Source of the DNA: Lewinella sp. LCG006
Lineage (GTDB): Bacteria > Bacteroidota > Bacteroidia > Chitinophagales > Saprospiraceae
DNA length: 64,000 bases
NCBI RefSeq assembly: GCF_040784935.1
Contig: NZ_CP160680.1
Location: 372,001-436,000 of the forward strand
Direction of reading: 5' to 3'
Made by a program: the position numbers and the translations under genes. The notes under the pieces were generated by a model. That model did no database searches, had not been told where the DNA came from, and worked only from the letters and a program-made list of their open reading frames with translations. Shown here piece by piece: positions 53,701 to 61,642 of the stretch (position 1 is the first letter of the stretch; the number at the start of each line of letters is the position of its first letter).

Positions 53701-54792
53701 AATTTTCGGCCTTACCAGGACTCGAAAAAGCCCTTTGGCCGATCTAAACCAAAAAGCATTATTCTCTGTCATCCAAAAAGCCCATGTTGTTTCTGCTTTA
53801 AAAGCATCGAGCATCATTTGCCCCAAATCAAAAGGTAGGGCTTTCCCCTTTTCATATAACTGAATTTTGGAATTTTCATATTGTAAAGCCACTCCCTTTG
53901 AGCCTAAAAAAAAATGGAAAGACTGAGGTATGGTTGTAGTAGACAAGTCCTGTTTTATTTCCGATAAAGGAGTACTGTGAGTAAACTTGCCGTTATTGTT
54001 GCAAAAACCAATGCGCTCAATTTGTGAATTAGTTGGATTTACCATCGGGAACCAAATCTGGTAATCATCGCTAACCGAGATAACCTGCTGAGTAAGATTG
54101 TCTTTACGCTCCTGATGCAAAATATTACCAAGCGAATCAATACGTTCCAAATAGGTAACACCTGCCCGTACTTCCTGACGAAGAAATTCCTGATGCTGTA
54201 AGGGAAAATAACGAGAGTAGTGTTCGCTATGCGAAGTGGTGTCCCGTAGCTGCCAGTGCCACTCACCATCGTACTTGCCACCAACTCTAGTAACGGGATC
54301 TAAAATCCATAAGGCACCCGCCATGGAATAAATACCAAGATGAGACTTTATCGACAAAGGTATCGATGTGCCAATATACTCTTCGAGAGGTACCGCTTGC
54401 TCTAATATGGGATCAAACACGTCTATTACAACTTTACTATCTCGTGTTTTTCCAAAAACCCAAAGGAGGCCATTCACGTCTTCTATTGCACGAAAGGTAC
54501 TTGACACACGGAACCCATTTTTCTTTTCATTATAGGTTGTAAATTCACGGCCGTCAAAACGAACAAGCCCTCGCTCAGTAGCTAACCAAATGTATCCCTG
54601 CTTGTTTTCTGACAAATCAAAAATTAGCCAGGTAGGTAGTCCAGTCTTGGCAGTCCACTGGCTGACTTCCACGGTATAATCTTCCTCATAGAATAATTGA
54701 GTAATTGGTTGAGCGAGGACGTTAAGTCCACACACTAATAACGATAGAATAACAATTAGTAGCTTCAAATGGAAATGTGATGTGTGTTCCAA
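50722..54792 (-). CDS. Hybrid two-component regulator, second of tandem pair (1356 aa)
   Basis: Signal peptide about 1-28, then a periplasmic beta-propeller built of two-component-regulator propeller repeats (KQGYIWLATERGLVRFDG; EGFFWMATNQGLLRW). A Y_Y_Y domain ends near 780 and a membrane span lies at about 785-805. The cytosolic part has a HisKA domain with the phosphorylated His in SHELRTPLSMILGP (about 849) and a HATPase domain with GGLGIGLALCKE (about 945-1060). A receiver domain follows at about 1100-1214 (phospho-Asp in VVSDVMMPRMDG), then an AraC-type DNA-binding domain in the last 100 residues. One protein thus senses a ligand outside and binds DNA inside, the design used for glycan sensing in Bacteroides. 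No SusC/SusD genes are nearby, so target genes are unknown. It lies 52 bp after its paralogue. Confidence 0.95.
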   Translation of the reverse strand: MEHTSHFHLKLLIVILSLLVCGLNVLAQPITQLFYEEDYTVEVSQWTAKTGLPTWLIFDLSENKQGYIWLATERGLVRFDGREFTTYNEKKNGFRVSSTFRAIEDVNGLLWVFGKTRDSKVVIDVFDPILEQAVPLEEYIGTSIPLSIKSHLGIYSMAGALWILDPVTRVGGKYDGEWHWQLRDTTSHSEHYSRYFPLQHQEFLRQEVRAGVTYLERIDSLGNILHQERKDNLTQQVISVSDDYQIWFPMVNPTNSQIERIGFCNNNGKFTHSTPLSEIKQDLSTTTIPQSFHFFLGSKGVALQYENSKIQLYEKGKALPFDLGQMMLDAFKAETTWAFWMTENNAFWFRSAKGLFRVLVRPKIFRNLITDEGGPVSFRGILPLSDSTLIANTYKGSRLINTRTGTNERIHFWDDLSYISGKGFLKQGDDLWITGHFNFLIRYSLSASKAQNAYNIRPGFPEYDGTDLLMLGDTLLIGSHLGLLHLRPGDTVATIRNFPDTTIHCFYKNFAGIWLGTGEGLQLLDHQGKALQRFDFTTEAESLPKVIFHIHEDREGFFWMATNQGLLRWSPFSTKPPKIYTVVDGLSNNKLHAVYEDKHNQLWLPSNYGLMRMDKTSGQITTYYKEDGLPDSEFNQMSHFQDKEGRLYFGTIDGLCIFHPDSLAINASLNQEVLLQISKVVVYERNTETPKLNTKQVIETGKIRLNPQENRVIINLTPNYLSGREVAYEWCLANEGMNWRAMSSPSLELSNFSYGRHKLRIRAYSIGNALNDQREIVISIFVMRPFYLRPWFIITMIGLLGLGLWWMVHRRSQRLIAANIKLKTEVENATKELRQLDAMKSRFFINISHELRTPLSMILGPVTSLSKQAFPPDQMSQLQRIKRSTKQLRQMVEEILDLARLEAGKLELREEVVLFSPFIRRVVNTFDSLAESRNIVYELELDAPENLRIKLDTQKVERILNNLISNALKFTGREGRVLVKASAGSEVILLAVEDTGLGINDADLNRVFDRYYQARHQGNMENGGLGIGLALCKELTAFLGGQLEVESELGKGSIFFLSLPISVAEESLLELKTNREQDVLKRTRLLTLPPPVSVEGQPTVLIVEDNDDFRAYLLEILRPYFRLVYANDGLDALEVLNQQEVDLVVSDVMMPRMDGFELLKSIRSKPQQWGLPFILLTARSEQADQLYGLRLGVDTYLSKPFEQNELIARIHNLLDNQQKRKAAFEGAIISEREKRLGSTMVKVPALSGPSFDELWLIDLEALLTKHIREPQLKVRDLARDMAMSERSFRDKLISCTGLKPSQYILQARLQLAYRLLEDKRYPTIAELTYAIGLQSTAYFSKSFKSFYGKSPSEMMK

Positions 54793-54844
54793 TCAAGGAT
54801 ATTTCAAAAGTTAAGGTAAAAAAAGTACACTTGTCGGCAATTCC

Positions 54845-57800
54845 TTAATCCATCATATCGGATGGTGATTTACCATAATAGGACTTGAAAGTTTTAGCGA
54901 AATAAGCTTTACTCTGAAGACCAATGGCATAAGTCAGCTCAGCGATGGTTGGATAACGCTTTTCCTCTAATAGGCGATACGCCAACTGTAGCCGCGCCTG
55001 AAGAATATATTCACTTGGTTTAAGTCCCGTACAGCTCTTTAGCTTATCCCGGAAGCTACGCTCAGACATTGCCATTGCACGTGCCAGATCTCCTACCTTG
55101 AGATGGGTGTCCTGAATTCTTTTTTCCAGAAACTTCTCCAGATCAATCAGCCATAGTTCATCAAAGCTCGGCCCTTTTGGCGCTTGGGTAGGTTCAGAAA
55201 TAAGGGGAGCTGTTTCAGTTATCGGGATCATTGCTGCCTCAAAAGCGGCTTTGCGTTTTTGTTGATTATCTAATAAATTATGAATTCGAGCAATCAATTC
55301 ATTTTGCTCAAAGGGTTTGGATAGGTAAGTATCTACCCCCAAGCGCAAGCCGTAAAGCTGATCAGCCTGTTCAGAGCGAGCCGTAAGCAGAATAAACGGT
55401 AGCCCCCATTGCTGAGGCTTACTACGGATTGATTTCAGCAGTTCAAAACCATCCATCCGAGGCATCATAACATCAGAAACAACCAGATCCACTTCTTGCT
55501 GGTTCAAGACTTCCAAAGCATCTAAACCGTCATTGGCGTAGACCAATCGAAAATAAGGTCTCAGAATTTCCAATAGATATGCTCTGAAATCATCATTGTC
55601 CTCAACAACAAGCACTATTGGTTGTCCTTCCGTATGCACTGGAGTAGGAAAGGTCAGTAATCTGGTTTTGGTTAATACATCCTCCTCACTTGAAGTTTTG
55701 AGCTCAAACAATTTTTCTTCAGCTATTGAAATTGGCAGTTTTAAAGAAAAGATTGACCCCTTTCCATATTCACTTTCTACCTCCAGCTGACCTCCTAAAA
55801 AATCGGCTAGCTCTTTGCACATAGCAAGTCCTATACCCAAGCCTCCATTTTCAAAATTCTTCTGGTGACGCGCCTGGTAATATCGGTCAAAAATCCTTGG
55901 AAGATCAACTTCATTTATACCAACTCCCCTATCCTCAACCGTGAGTTTGATAGTCTTTAAATCAGTATTCACTTTTACTAAAACCAGTCCTCCCCTACTC
56001 GAAAATTTAAGCGCGTTAGAAATCAGGTTATTTATCATGCGCTCTACTTTTTGAGTGTCCAGCTTTATACGCAAATCCTGTGGAACGTCTAATATCAATT
56101 CATAATTAATAACTCTCGATGCTGCCAAAGAATGAAAAGCATTAAATACCCTACGAATGAATGGAACAAAAAGAACAACCTCTTCCCTCAATTCAAGCTT
56201 GCCAGCCTCAAGTCGGGCCAGGTCTAATATTTCCTCCGTCATCTGCCGGAGCTGCTTAGTACTCCGTTTGATTCGTTCCAATTGGGACAACTGCTCGGGA
56301 GGAAACTGCTCCTTGCTAAGCGCCATCACTGGCCCCAAAATCATGCTAAGTGGGGTACGTAGTTCATGGCTGATATTGATAAAAAAGCGTGATTTCATTT
56401 CATCAAGCTCCTTCAATTCTTTTGACTGTTGGTCAATCGTCAGCAGTTTCTCTTGCAAGTCTTTTGTCTGCTTATTCACTTCTCGCTGAAGTGCCTCATT
56501 TTGTAACCTCAACCACAACTGTATGCGTTTGAAATAACCAATCACCAGTACAAGAAGCAATAGCAACAACAGTGTAATAAACCACCAACGCAGATAAATC
56601 GGCTTTACCACCCTCAACTCAAGTGTAATGATATTACTTACAAAGTTTTGATTACCTAAGGAATAGGCTCGAAATTCCAACAAGTATTTCCCATAAGCGG
56701 GGTTGTTAAACATCAACCGAGGTTCTGTCATCGGTTTCCACTGGTCATTGTCTCCGGGTATACGCCATTCATAGACCATCTTGTCATCGGTAAGATAATG
56801 CGGCACCAAACTTACTTCCAGGCGATTAAACGCTGGTAATATCTTCACTATACCTGAGGCTAAGGCTTCTTTCGTAGAAGTTGTAACCTCCTCCGTATTT
56901 CTATCATACAGTGCTACTTTGGCAATATCCAGTACCGGGGCAGTTCTCTTATATTGCTCAATACTATCAGGGTGAAAAGAGATAATCCCATTAACCCCTC
57001 CCAAAAACAACTGCCCGTCATCTCTTTTGAAATAGGCCAAAAAATTAAACTCATTGCTGGGCAAACCATCTTTCTCTAAGTAAGTAGTTACATAACCATC
57101 TGACTTTCGAAAACGCATCAGGCCATAATTACTGGGCAACCACAGGTGACCATAATTATCTTCAAAAACAGCATGAATTTTATTATCCGAAAGCCCATCT
57201 TCAACCGTATACGCTCGATAAGTGTCGTTGCGGGGATTCCAACGAATCAACCCCTGTGCAGTCCCCAGCCAAAAGAGTCCCTCTTTATCCCCATGAATAA
57301 AATAAACCCTCAAGGCCTGATCTTCTAAAAGAGGAAAATGTTTCTTTCTCCTCCCCTCTTTATCAAACAAGAATAGACCATATTGGCTTCCCAACCAAAG
57401 GCCCTGCTCATTGCTATACCAATAGTAAGTACTGGTGTCCTTTAAAAGATGAGGTTGAAAAGTTTTCGACCGTTCATTAAGCGCCAACACCCCTAAATCA
57501 CTGGCTACCCACAAAAGAGAGTCGTTCAAACGGTGCAGGCTATAACCATTATAATCTTTCTGAAAATAATGAAAAAAGAAGGATTTATAGTGCTCTTTTG
57601 TAAGGTCATATTGAATGAGATCCTCCGTTGATTTAGTGACCCACACTTGGTTGCCTTCCTTTAAAAATCCCATGTTATTATAGCCATTGGCAATGGGTAA
57701 GGAATAGAATTGTTTTCTCTGTAAATCCAGCCGAAACATTCCCGCGTAGGTATTGACCATCAACTGGCTGTCACCAATACCTACCATCCCCCGAACACTC

Positions 57801-58957
57801 ATGATAATATCATCCTGATGGGGATAAGTGGTGAACGACCTTTTCTTGATTTTCATTCTAAAAAGCCCTTCCGGAGAATTAAACCAGAAAGACTCATTAT
57901 TAATCATTACGATAATCTCATTGATACTGGTCTTAAAGTCTTTTGCTAGTAAATTACTTAAGTTTTCAAACAGGATGTCATCATCTTTGAAAAAGAAAGA
58001 GGTAGCGTTGTTAATTGCCAAACCAAAACCATCCTTATTCATTTTCAAGAATCGGCTATGGTCATGATAAGAGGTATTCCCCCATGAAATATTAGGGTAA
58101 GCACCATAGGGGAAAGTTTGAATGCCCTTATCATGAAAATAAAACAAGGTATCTAAGTCACCAACGGATTGAGGTTGAGGCCAATAATAAAAGTTCAAAT
58201 CCTCGTCTAACAAAGAATATCGATTATTATGACCAGAAAAATTAATTGCTGAAATTTCTTTGCCAAAGCGATCAATAAGGTACAATCCTAACTTGCCGTT
58301 TTTGGTTTTCCAAATCCAAAACAGGCCATTTTTTTGAGGATAATAATAAGGGTATGCATCGGTTTTGCCGATAGTTTCTGCTAAGGTAATTGTAGTTGTA
58401 TCATTTAAAACCCACTCCCATTGACCGTTATAACGGCCGCCTTTACCACTCACAGGGTCGAGCACCCATATTGTATCTTTATGTCGAAAAAACCCATAGT
58501 GACTGTACGTCGACAAGGGGATATCTTCATTAATGTAGACCTCCAAAGGGATAGCAGATTCCTCTATGGGATCAAACACATCAAAAAATCTATCTTCCCC
58601 CAGAGAACAAAAAAGCCAAATATTTCCATTAACATCCTCAGCAATCCGCCCAACTCTATCGCTACGCAAGCCAAACTTTACACCGCTATACGTGGTAAAC
58701 GAATTTCCATCAAAACGAACAAGCCCTACGTCCGTTCCTAGCCAAAGATAGCCCCTCCTATCTTCAATAATATCAAAGATGTGCCATGAGGGCAAACCAT
58801 CTTCCTTCGCCCAAAGGCTAATTTCCAAGGTGTAATCCCCATCTGAAAAACGACGTTCAATAGATTGAGCGTCAATGGAAAAGCAGGATAAAAAAAGAAG
58901 GAAACAAGTCCACAAAAAGGGTCTGTTTCTGGAAAAGTAAAGCATAGATTTAGTCAC
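54845..58957 (-). CDS. Hybrid two-component regulator, first of tandem pair (1370 aa)
   Basis: Same architecture as the neighbour: a propeller sensor (RGYLWLGTDVGLVRFDG), a Y_Y_Y domain and a membrane span at about 792-812. These are followed by a coiled segment, HisKA with SHELRTPLSMILGP (about 862), HATPase with GGLGIGLAMCKE, a receiver domain at about 1115-1232 and a C-terminal AraC-type helix-turn-helix (1269-1370). The sensor halves of the two proteins are clearly diverged, so they should recognise different ligands. The receiver domains, however, are essentially identical. The pair arose by tandem duplication and is probably co-transcribed. The TonB receptor gene upstream, separated by a terminator, is a possible but unproven target or functional partner. 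Confidence 0.95.
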   Translation of the reverse strand: MTKSMLYFSRNRPFLWTCFLLFLSCFSIDAQSIERRFSDGDYTLEISLWAKEDGLPSWHIFDIIEDRRGYLWLGTDVGLVRFDGNSFTTYSGVKFGLRSDRVGRIAEDVNGNIWLFCSLGEDRFFDVFDPIEESAIPLEVYINEDIPLSTYSHYGFFRHKDTIWVLDPVSGKGGRYNGQWEWVLNDTTTITLAETIGKTDAYPYYYPQKNGLFWIWKTKNGKLGLYLIDRFGKEISAINFSGHNNRYSLLDEDLNFYYWPQPQSVGDLDTLFYFHDKGIQTFPYGAYPNISWGNTSYHDHSRFLKMNKDGFGLAINNATSFFFKDDDILFENLSNLLAKDFKTSINEIIVMINNESFWFNSPEGLFRMKIKKRSFTTYPHQDDIIMSVRGMVGIGDSQLMVNTYAGMFRLDLQRKQFYSLPIANGYNNMGFLKEGNQVWVTKSTEDLIQYDLTKEHYKSFFFHYFQKDYNGYSLHRLNDSLLWVASDLGVLALNERSKTFQPHLLKDTSTYYWYSNEQGLWLGSQYGLFLFDKEGRRKKHFPLLEDQALRVYFIHGDKEGLFWLGTAQGLIRWNPRNDTYRAYTVEDGLSDNKIHAVFEDNYGHLWLPSNYGLMRFRKSDGYVTTYLEKDGLPSNEFNFLAYFKRDDGQLFLGGVNGIISFHPDSIEQYKRTAPVLDIAKVALYDRNTEEVTTSTKEALASGIVKILPAFNRLEVSLVPHYLTDDKMVYEWRIPGDNDQWKPMTEPRLMFNNPAYGKYLLEFRAYSLGNQNFVSNIITLELRVVKPIYLRWWFITLLLLLLLVLVIGYFKRIQLWLRLQNEALQREVNKQTKDLQEKLLTIDQQSKELKELDEMKSRFFINISHELRTPLSMILGPVMALSKEQFPPEQLSQLERIKRSTKQLRQMTEEILDLARLEAGKLELREEVVLFVPFIRRVFNAFHSLAASRVINYELILDVPQDLRIKLDTQKVERMINNLISNALKFSSRGGLVLVKVNTDLKTIKLTVEDRGVGINEVDLPRIFDRYYQARHQKNFENGGLGIGLAMCKELADFLGGQLEVESEYGKGSIFSLKLPISIAEEKLFELKTSSEEDVLTKTRLLTFPTPVHTEGQPIVLVVEDNDDFRAYLLEILRPYFRLVYANDGLDALEVLNQQEVDLVVSDVMMPRMDGFELLKSIRSKPQQWGLPFILLTARSEQADQLYGLRLGVDTYLSKPFEQNELIARIHNLLDNQQKRKAAFEAAMIPITETAPLISEPTQAPKGPSFDELWLIDLEKFLEKRIQDTHLKVGDLARAMAMSERSFRDKLKSCTGLKPSEYILQARLQLAYRLLEEKRYPTIAELTYAIGLQSKAYFAKTFKSYYGKSPSDMMD

Positions 58958-59018
58958 AGACTATTAGTAAGATTGCAGCATCAACAACATCGCTCCGTAT
59001 ATACCGCCCCAATGTATC

Positions 59019-59050
59019 AAAAAACCCGACAGATTCACGTCTGTCGGGTT
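59019..59050 (-). terminator. Rho-independent terminator of the 784-residue TonB receptor gene
   Basis: A perfect 10-bp stem AACCCGACAG / CTGTCGGGTT with an 8-nt loop, followed on the minus strand by a run of T residues. It lies 55 bp after the receptor's stop codon and separates it from the hybrid regulators. Confidence 0.88.
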
Positions 59051-59104
59051 ACAAAATCACAAAATAGATAGTATAAAGCATGGTTTCAGAAAAACCAAAT
59101 TTTA

Positions 59105-61459
59105 TCAAAACTCCAACCGATAATTCAACACCGGAATCAGCCCCAGCTGGGTTTCTGCTACGACCTTCTCACTACTCGCCGAGTAGTAAAGGCTGTAGAT
59201 GTTCTCCCGATTGCTTACGTTCTGAATATCGAGGGAAATGATGGAGGAGGTCTTCGCACGGTTTTTGCGATAAGAGATGCGCACGTCGCTACGCAAGTAA
59301 TAGGCCACCTGATTTTCCCAGGCCCGACTGTTATCGCGGATGGTGTAGCCAGCTATACGGGAAGCTTCCAAATCAATGGGGGTGTAACGGTTACCTCCGG
59401 CTACATTGGTACGAATATTGGCCCCCAGGAGGTTGGTTTTATTTTTACCAACGGGCCATTCTTTACCAATCAGCATATTGCCCACATAGCCGCCAGCGTA
59501 GCGGGTATTGCGTTCTATGCCATCGCGGCCAGTGTAGCGAGATTCGTAGATGGAAATTGTTGCCAGCGCGTACCAGCCATTGGTAAAGAATTTCTCAATG
59601 GTCGTCTCCAAACCAAAGTTACGCCCTGTGCCATCCGCGAAAAGTGAATCCGTGACGTAGCCACTGTCAAAATTGAGGGCAGAGGCCGCCCCTGCGTAGT
59701 CACCTTGTGCATTGGGGCTGGCAATGGCCACATCATACAAATCCTGGTAGTACACCTCCGTTTGCAGGCGCCACTGGGGGTGAAACCGCCATTCGTAGCC
59801 CAGCACACCGTGCAAGGCTTTAGGCAATGCCAGTTCTTTGTTGGGTTGGGAATAAGTATCCGCGCCCGTGGGCACCTGAGCAAAGTATACCGGTAGCGGG
59901 TCGCGGCGAGAATGCAAGCCGGCACCAGCACTCAAGACATGCCCGGGGCGCAGGTTCCAGCGCATACCGACCCTGGGTTCAATAGCCATCTGTTCACCTA
60001 TGCCCAGGTAGGAGGTATGCAGACCAGCGTTGAGGTGTAAGGTGGTGCCTACTCGGTGCTTTATTTGCGCGTAAGCCTGGAAATTGGCGGTAGCTCCCTC
60101 TTCATTAATCAAGGTGACCCGTGGCCGGTTGGCTTCTTCCCATTCAGCGAAAGAATATGACAAACGACTCCCAATCGCTCCCATTCGGAAAGTACTGCGG
60201 GCATTGAGTTTGCGATTGTACAACATACTGACCCGCAACGCTCGGGTGGTGAACTCTTCGGCTCCCGAGAAGTTGTCTTCAGCGTAGAATTCCTCATCCG
60301 TAACTTGATCCACAGCATAGCTGATGATGGTCTCTAAGTAATCGTTCTTCGCCAGATAACGGCGATTGTTGATCCCAATCACCCCGCGATCAGAGTGGTA
60401 GTCATATTGCTCTAAACTATCTCGGAAGGTACTGTTGCTGAGGCCTCCCAGCCCCCAAACCGACCAATACCCACCCTTGGTAGTAGGCAGCTGTATCTTG
60501 AACGAAGCATCTTGAAAAATAGATTCCTCACCCCCTAAATCCAGGATTCCCAATTGTCCCAGTACTCCCAAGGTGGAGTAGCGGTAATTGCCCAGGTAGC
60601 TGGCTCCTCCTTTTTCACCCAGCGGACCTTCCCCTGAGATGTCCAACCCCAGAACGCCGGCCTGGAAAGCGTACTCCCGCTTTTCGTTGTTGCCCGTGCG
60701 CAGCTTGAGGTCGAAAACGCCAGACATGGCATTGCCATACTCCGCAGGAAAAGCACTCACCAGAAAGTCGGAATTGGCCAGCATGTTCACGCTAAGTGCG
60801 CTGATGCCACCACCAGAAGCCCCCTGGTCCGAGAAGTGATTGGGCGTAGGAATTTCTACACCTTCCATCCTCCAGAGCAGTCCGCGGGGGCTATTGCCTC
60901 GTATGACAATCTCGTTGCCTCCGTCGTCATTGGTATTGACACCTGCAAAGGAGAGGGCCATCCGGGCTGGGTCATTGACGGCTGCTGCGTAGCGCTTCGT
61001 TTGCTCCACACTGAAAGAGCGTGAACTAACGCTGGCCATTTCATTGTTGGGAGTACCGTTGAGGCGATCGGCCTTGACGACGACTTCGTCCATCACCACC
61101 AGGGATTCTGTGAGTTTCAGGGTGAGGACGACTTCTTTGCCAGAACCTACCTCCAGTTCATAAATATAAGCGTCTTCATAGCCCAGGCAACTGATGCGTA
61201 TGCTATGACGACCAACGGGAACGCCCTCCAATCGAAAGGTACCGTCGAAATCAGTAGCTGTCCCTAACAATGGCTCGACGTTGAGCACAAGGATATTGGC
61301 AGCGATAACGGGTTCTTCGGATGCCTGGTCTAGCACGACCCCTTTGATCGTTTGAGTGAAGTTTTCGGTCTGCGACCAAAGTCCCAGAGAGAAAAAGTTG
61401 AGTACCAACAATAGGAGAACTGTCCGCCAAGAGTGGCAGTTGCTTAGAATGCGTAGCAT
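59105..61459 (-). CDS. TonB-dependent outer-membrane receptor with carboxypeptidase-like N-terminal domain
   Basis: A 784-residue protein. Signal peptide about 1-29 (FFSLGLWSQ). Residues about 38-120 form a CarboxypepD_reg-like domain (KGVVLDQASEEPVIAANILV; DFDGTFRLEGVPVG). A plug follows (DEVVVKADR; IVIRGNSPRGLLWRMEGVEIPTPNHF), then a long barrel ending LIPVLNYRLEF. Length and the missing SusC signature group it with non-SusC receptors. No DUF4249 or SusD partner lies beside it. Its substrate is unknown. It is divergent from the TPR histidine kinase at 61643, sharing a 183-bp upstream region, so that kinase may control it or respond to the same signal. Confidence 0.92.
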   Translation of the reverse strand: MLRILSNCHSWRTVLLLLVLNFFSLGLWSQTENFTQTIKGVVLDQASEEPVIAANILVLNVEPLLGTATDFDGTFRLEGVPVGRHSIRISCLGYEDAYIYELEVGSGKEVVLTLKLTESLVVMDEVVVKADRLNGTPNNEMASVSSRSFSVEQTKRYAAAVNDPARMALSFAGVNTNDDGGNEIVIRGNSPRGLLWRMEGVEIPTPNHFSDQGASGGGISALSVNMLANSDFLVSAFPAEYGNAMSGVFDLKLRTGNNEKREYAFQAGVLGLDISGEGPLGEKGGASYLGNYRYSTLGVLGQLGILDLGGEESIFQDASFKIQLPTTKGGYWSVWGLGGLSNSTFRDSLEQYDYHSDRGVIGINNRRYLAKNDYLETIISYAVDQVTDEEFYAEDNFSGAEEFTTRALRVSMLYNRKLNARSTFRMGAIGSRLSYSFAEWEEANRPRVTLINEEGATANFQAYAQIKHRVGTTLHLNAGLHTSYLGIGEQMAIEPRVGMRWNLRPGHVLSAGAGLHSRRDPLPVYFAQVPTGADTYSQPNKELALPKALHGVLGYEWRFHPQWRLQTEVYYQDLYDVAIASPNAQGDYAGAASALNFDSGYVTDSLFADGTGRNFGLETTIEKFFTNGWYALATISIYESRYTGRDGIERNTRYAGGYVGNMLIGKEWPVGKNKTNLLGANIRTNVAGGNRYTPIDLEASRIAGYTIRDNSRAWENQVAYYLRSDVRISYRKNRAKTSSIISLDIQNVSNRENIYSLYYSASSEKVVAETQLGLIPVLNYRLEF

Positions 61460-61642
61460 AGATAGTAGTGGTTTTATATTCTATAGCGAGGATGTGGGTA
61501 GCGGTTTCCACCCCCTATGTCTTTTACGATCATTTTTTCGCATAAGCGTAAATACTTTGCTAAATTCCCACTACATTTAGGTATCTAAGGATAGTGTAAA
61601 ACACTGATCGCCACACTTCCCTTAATAGTTGATGATTTAACA

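Noticed and set aside
50722-61459. Calling the hybrid regulators and TonB receptor a polysaccharide utilisation locus
   Set aside because: There is no SusD, no SusC-type receptor and no carbohydrate-active enzyme in this part of the window, and a strong terminator separates the receptor from the regulators.
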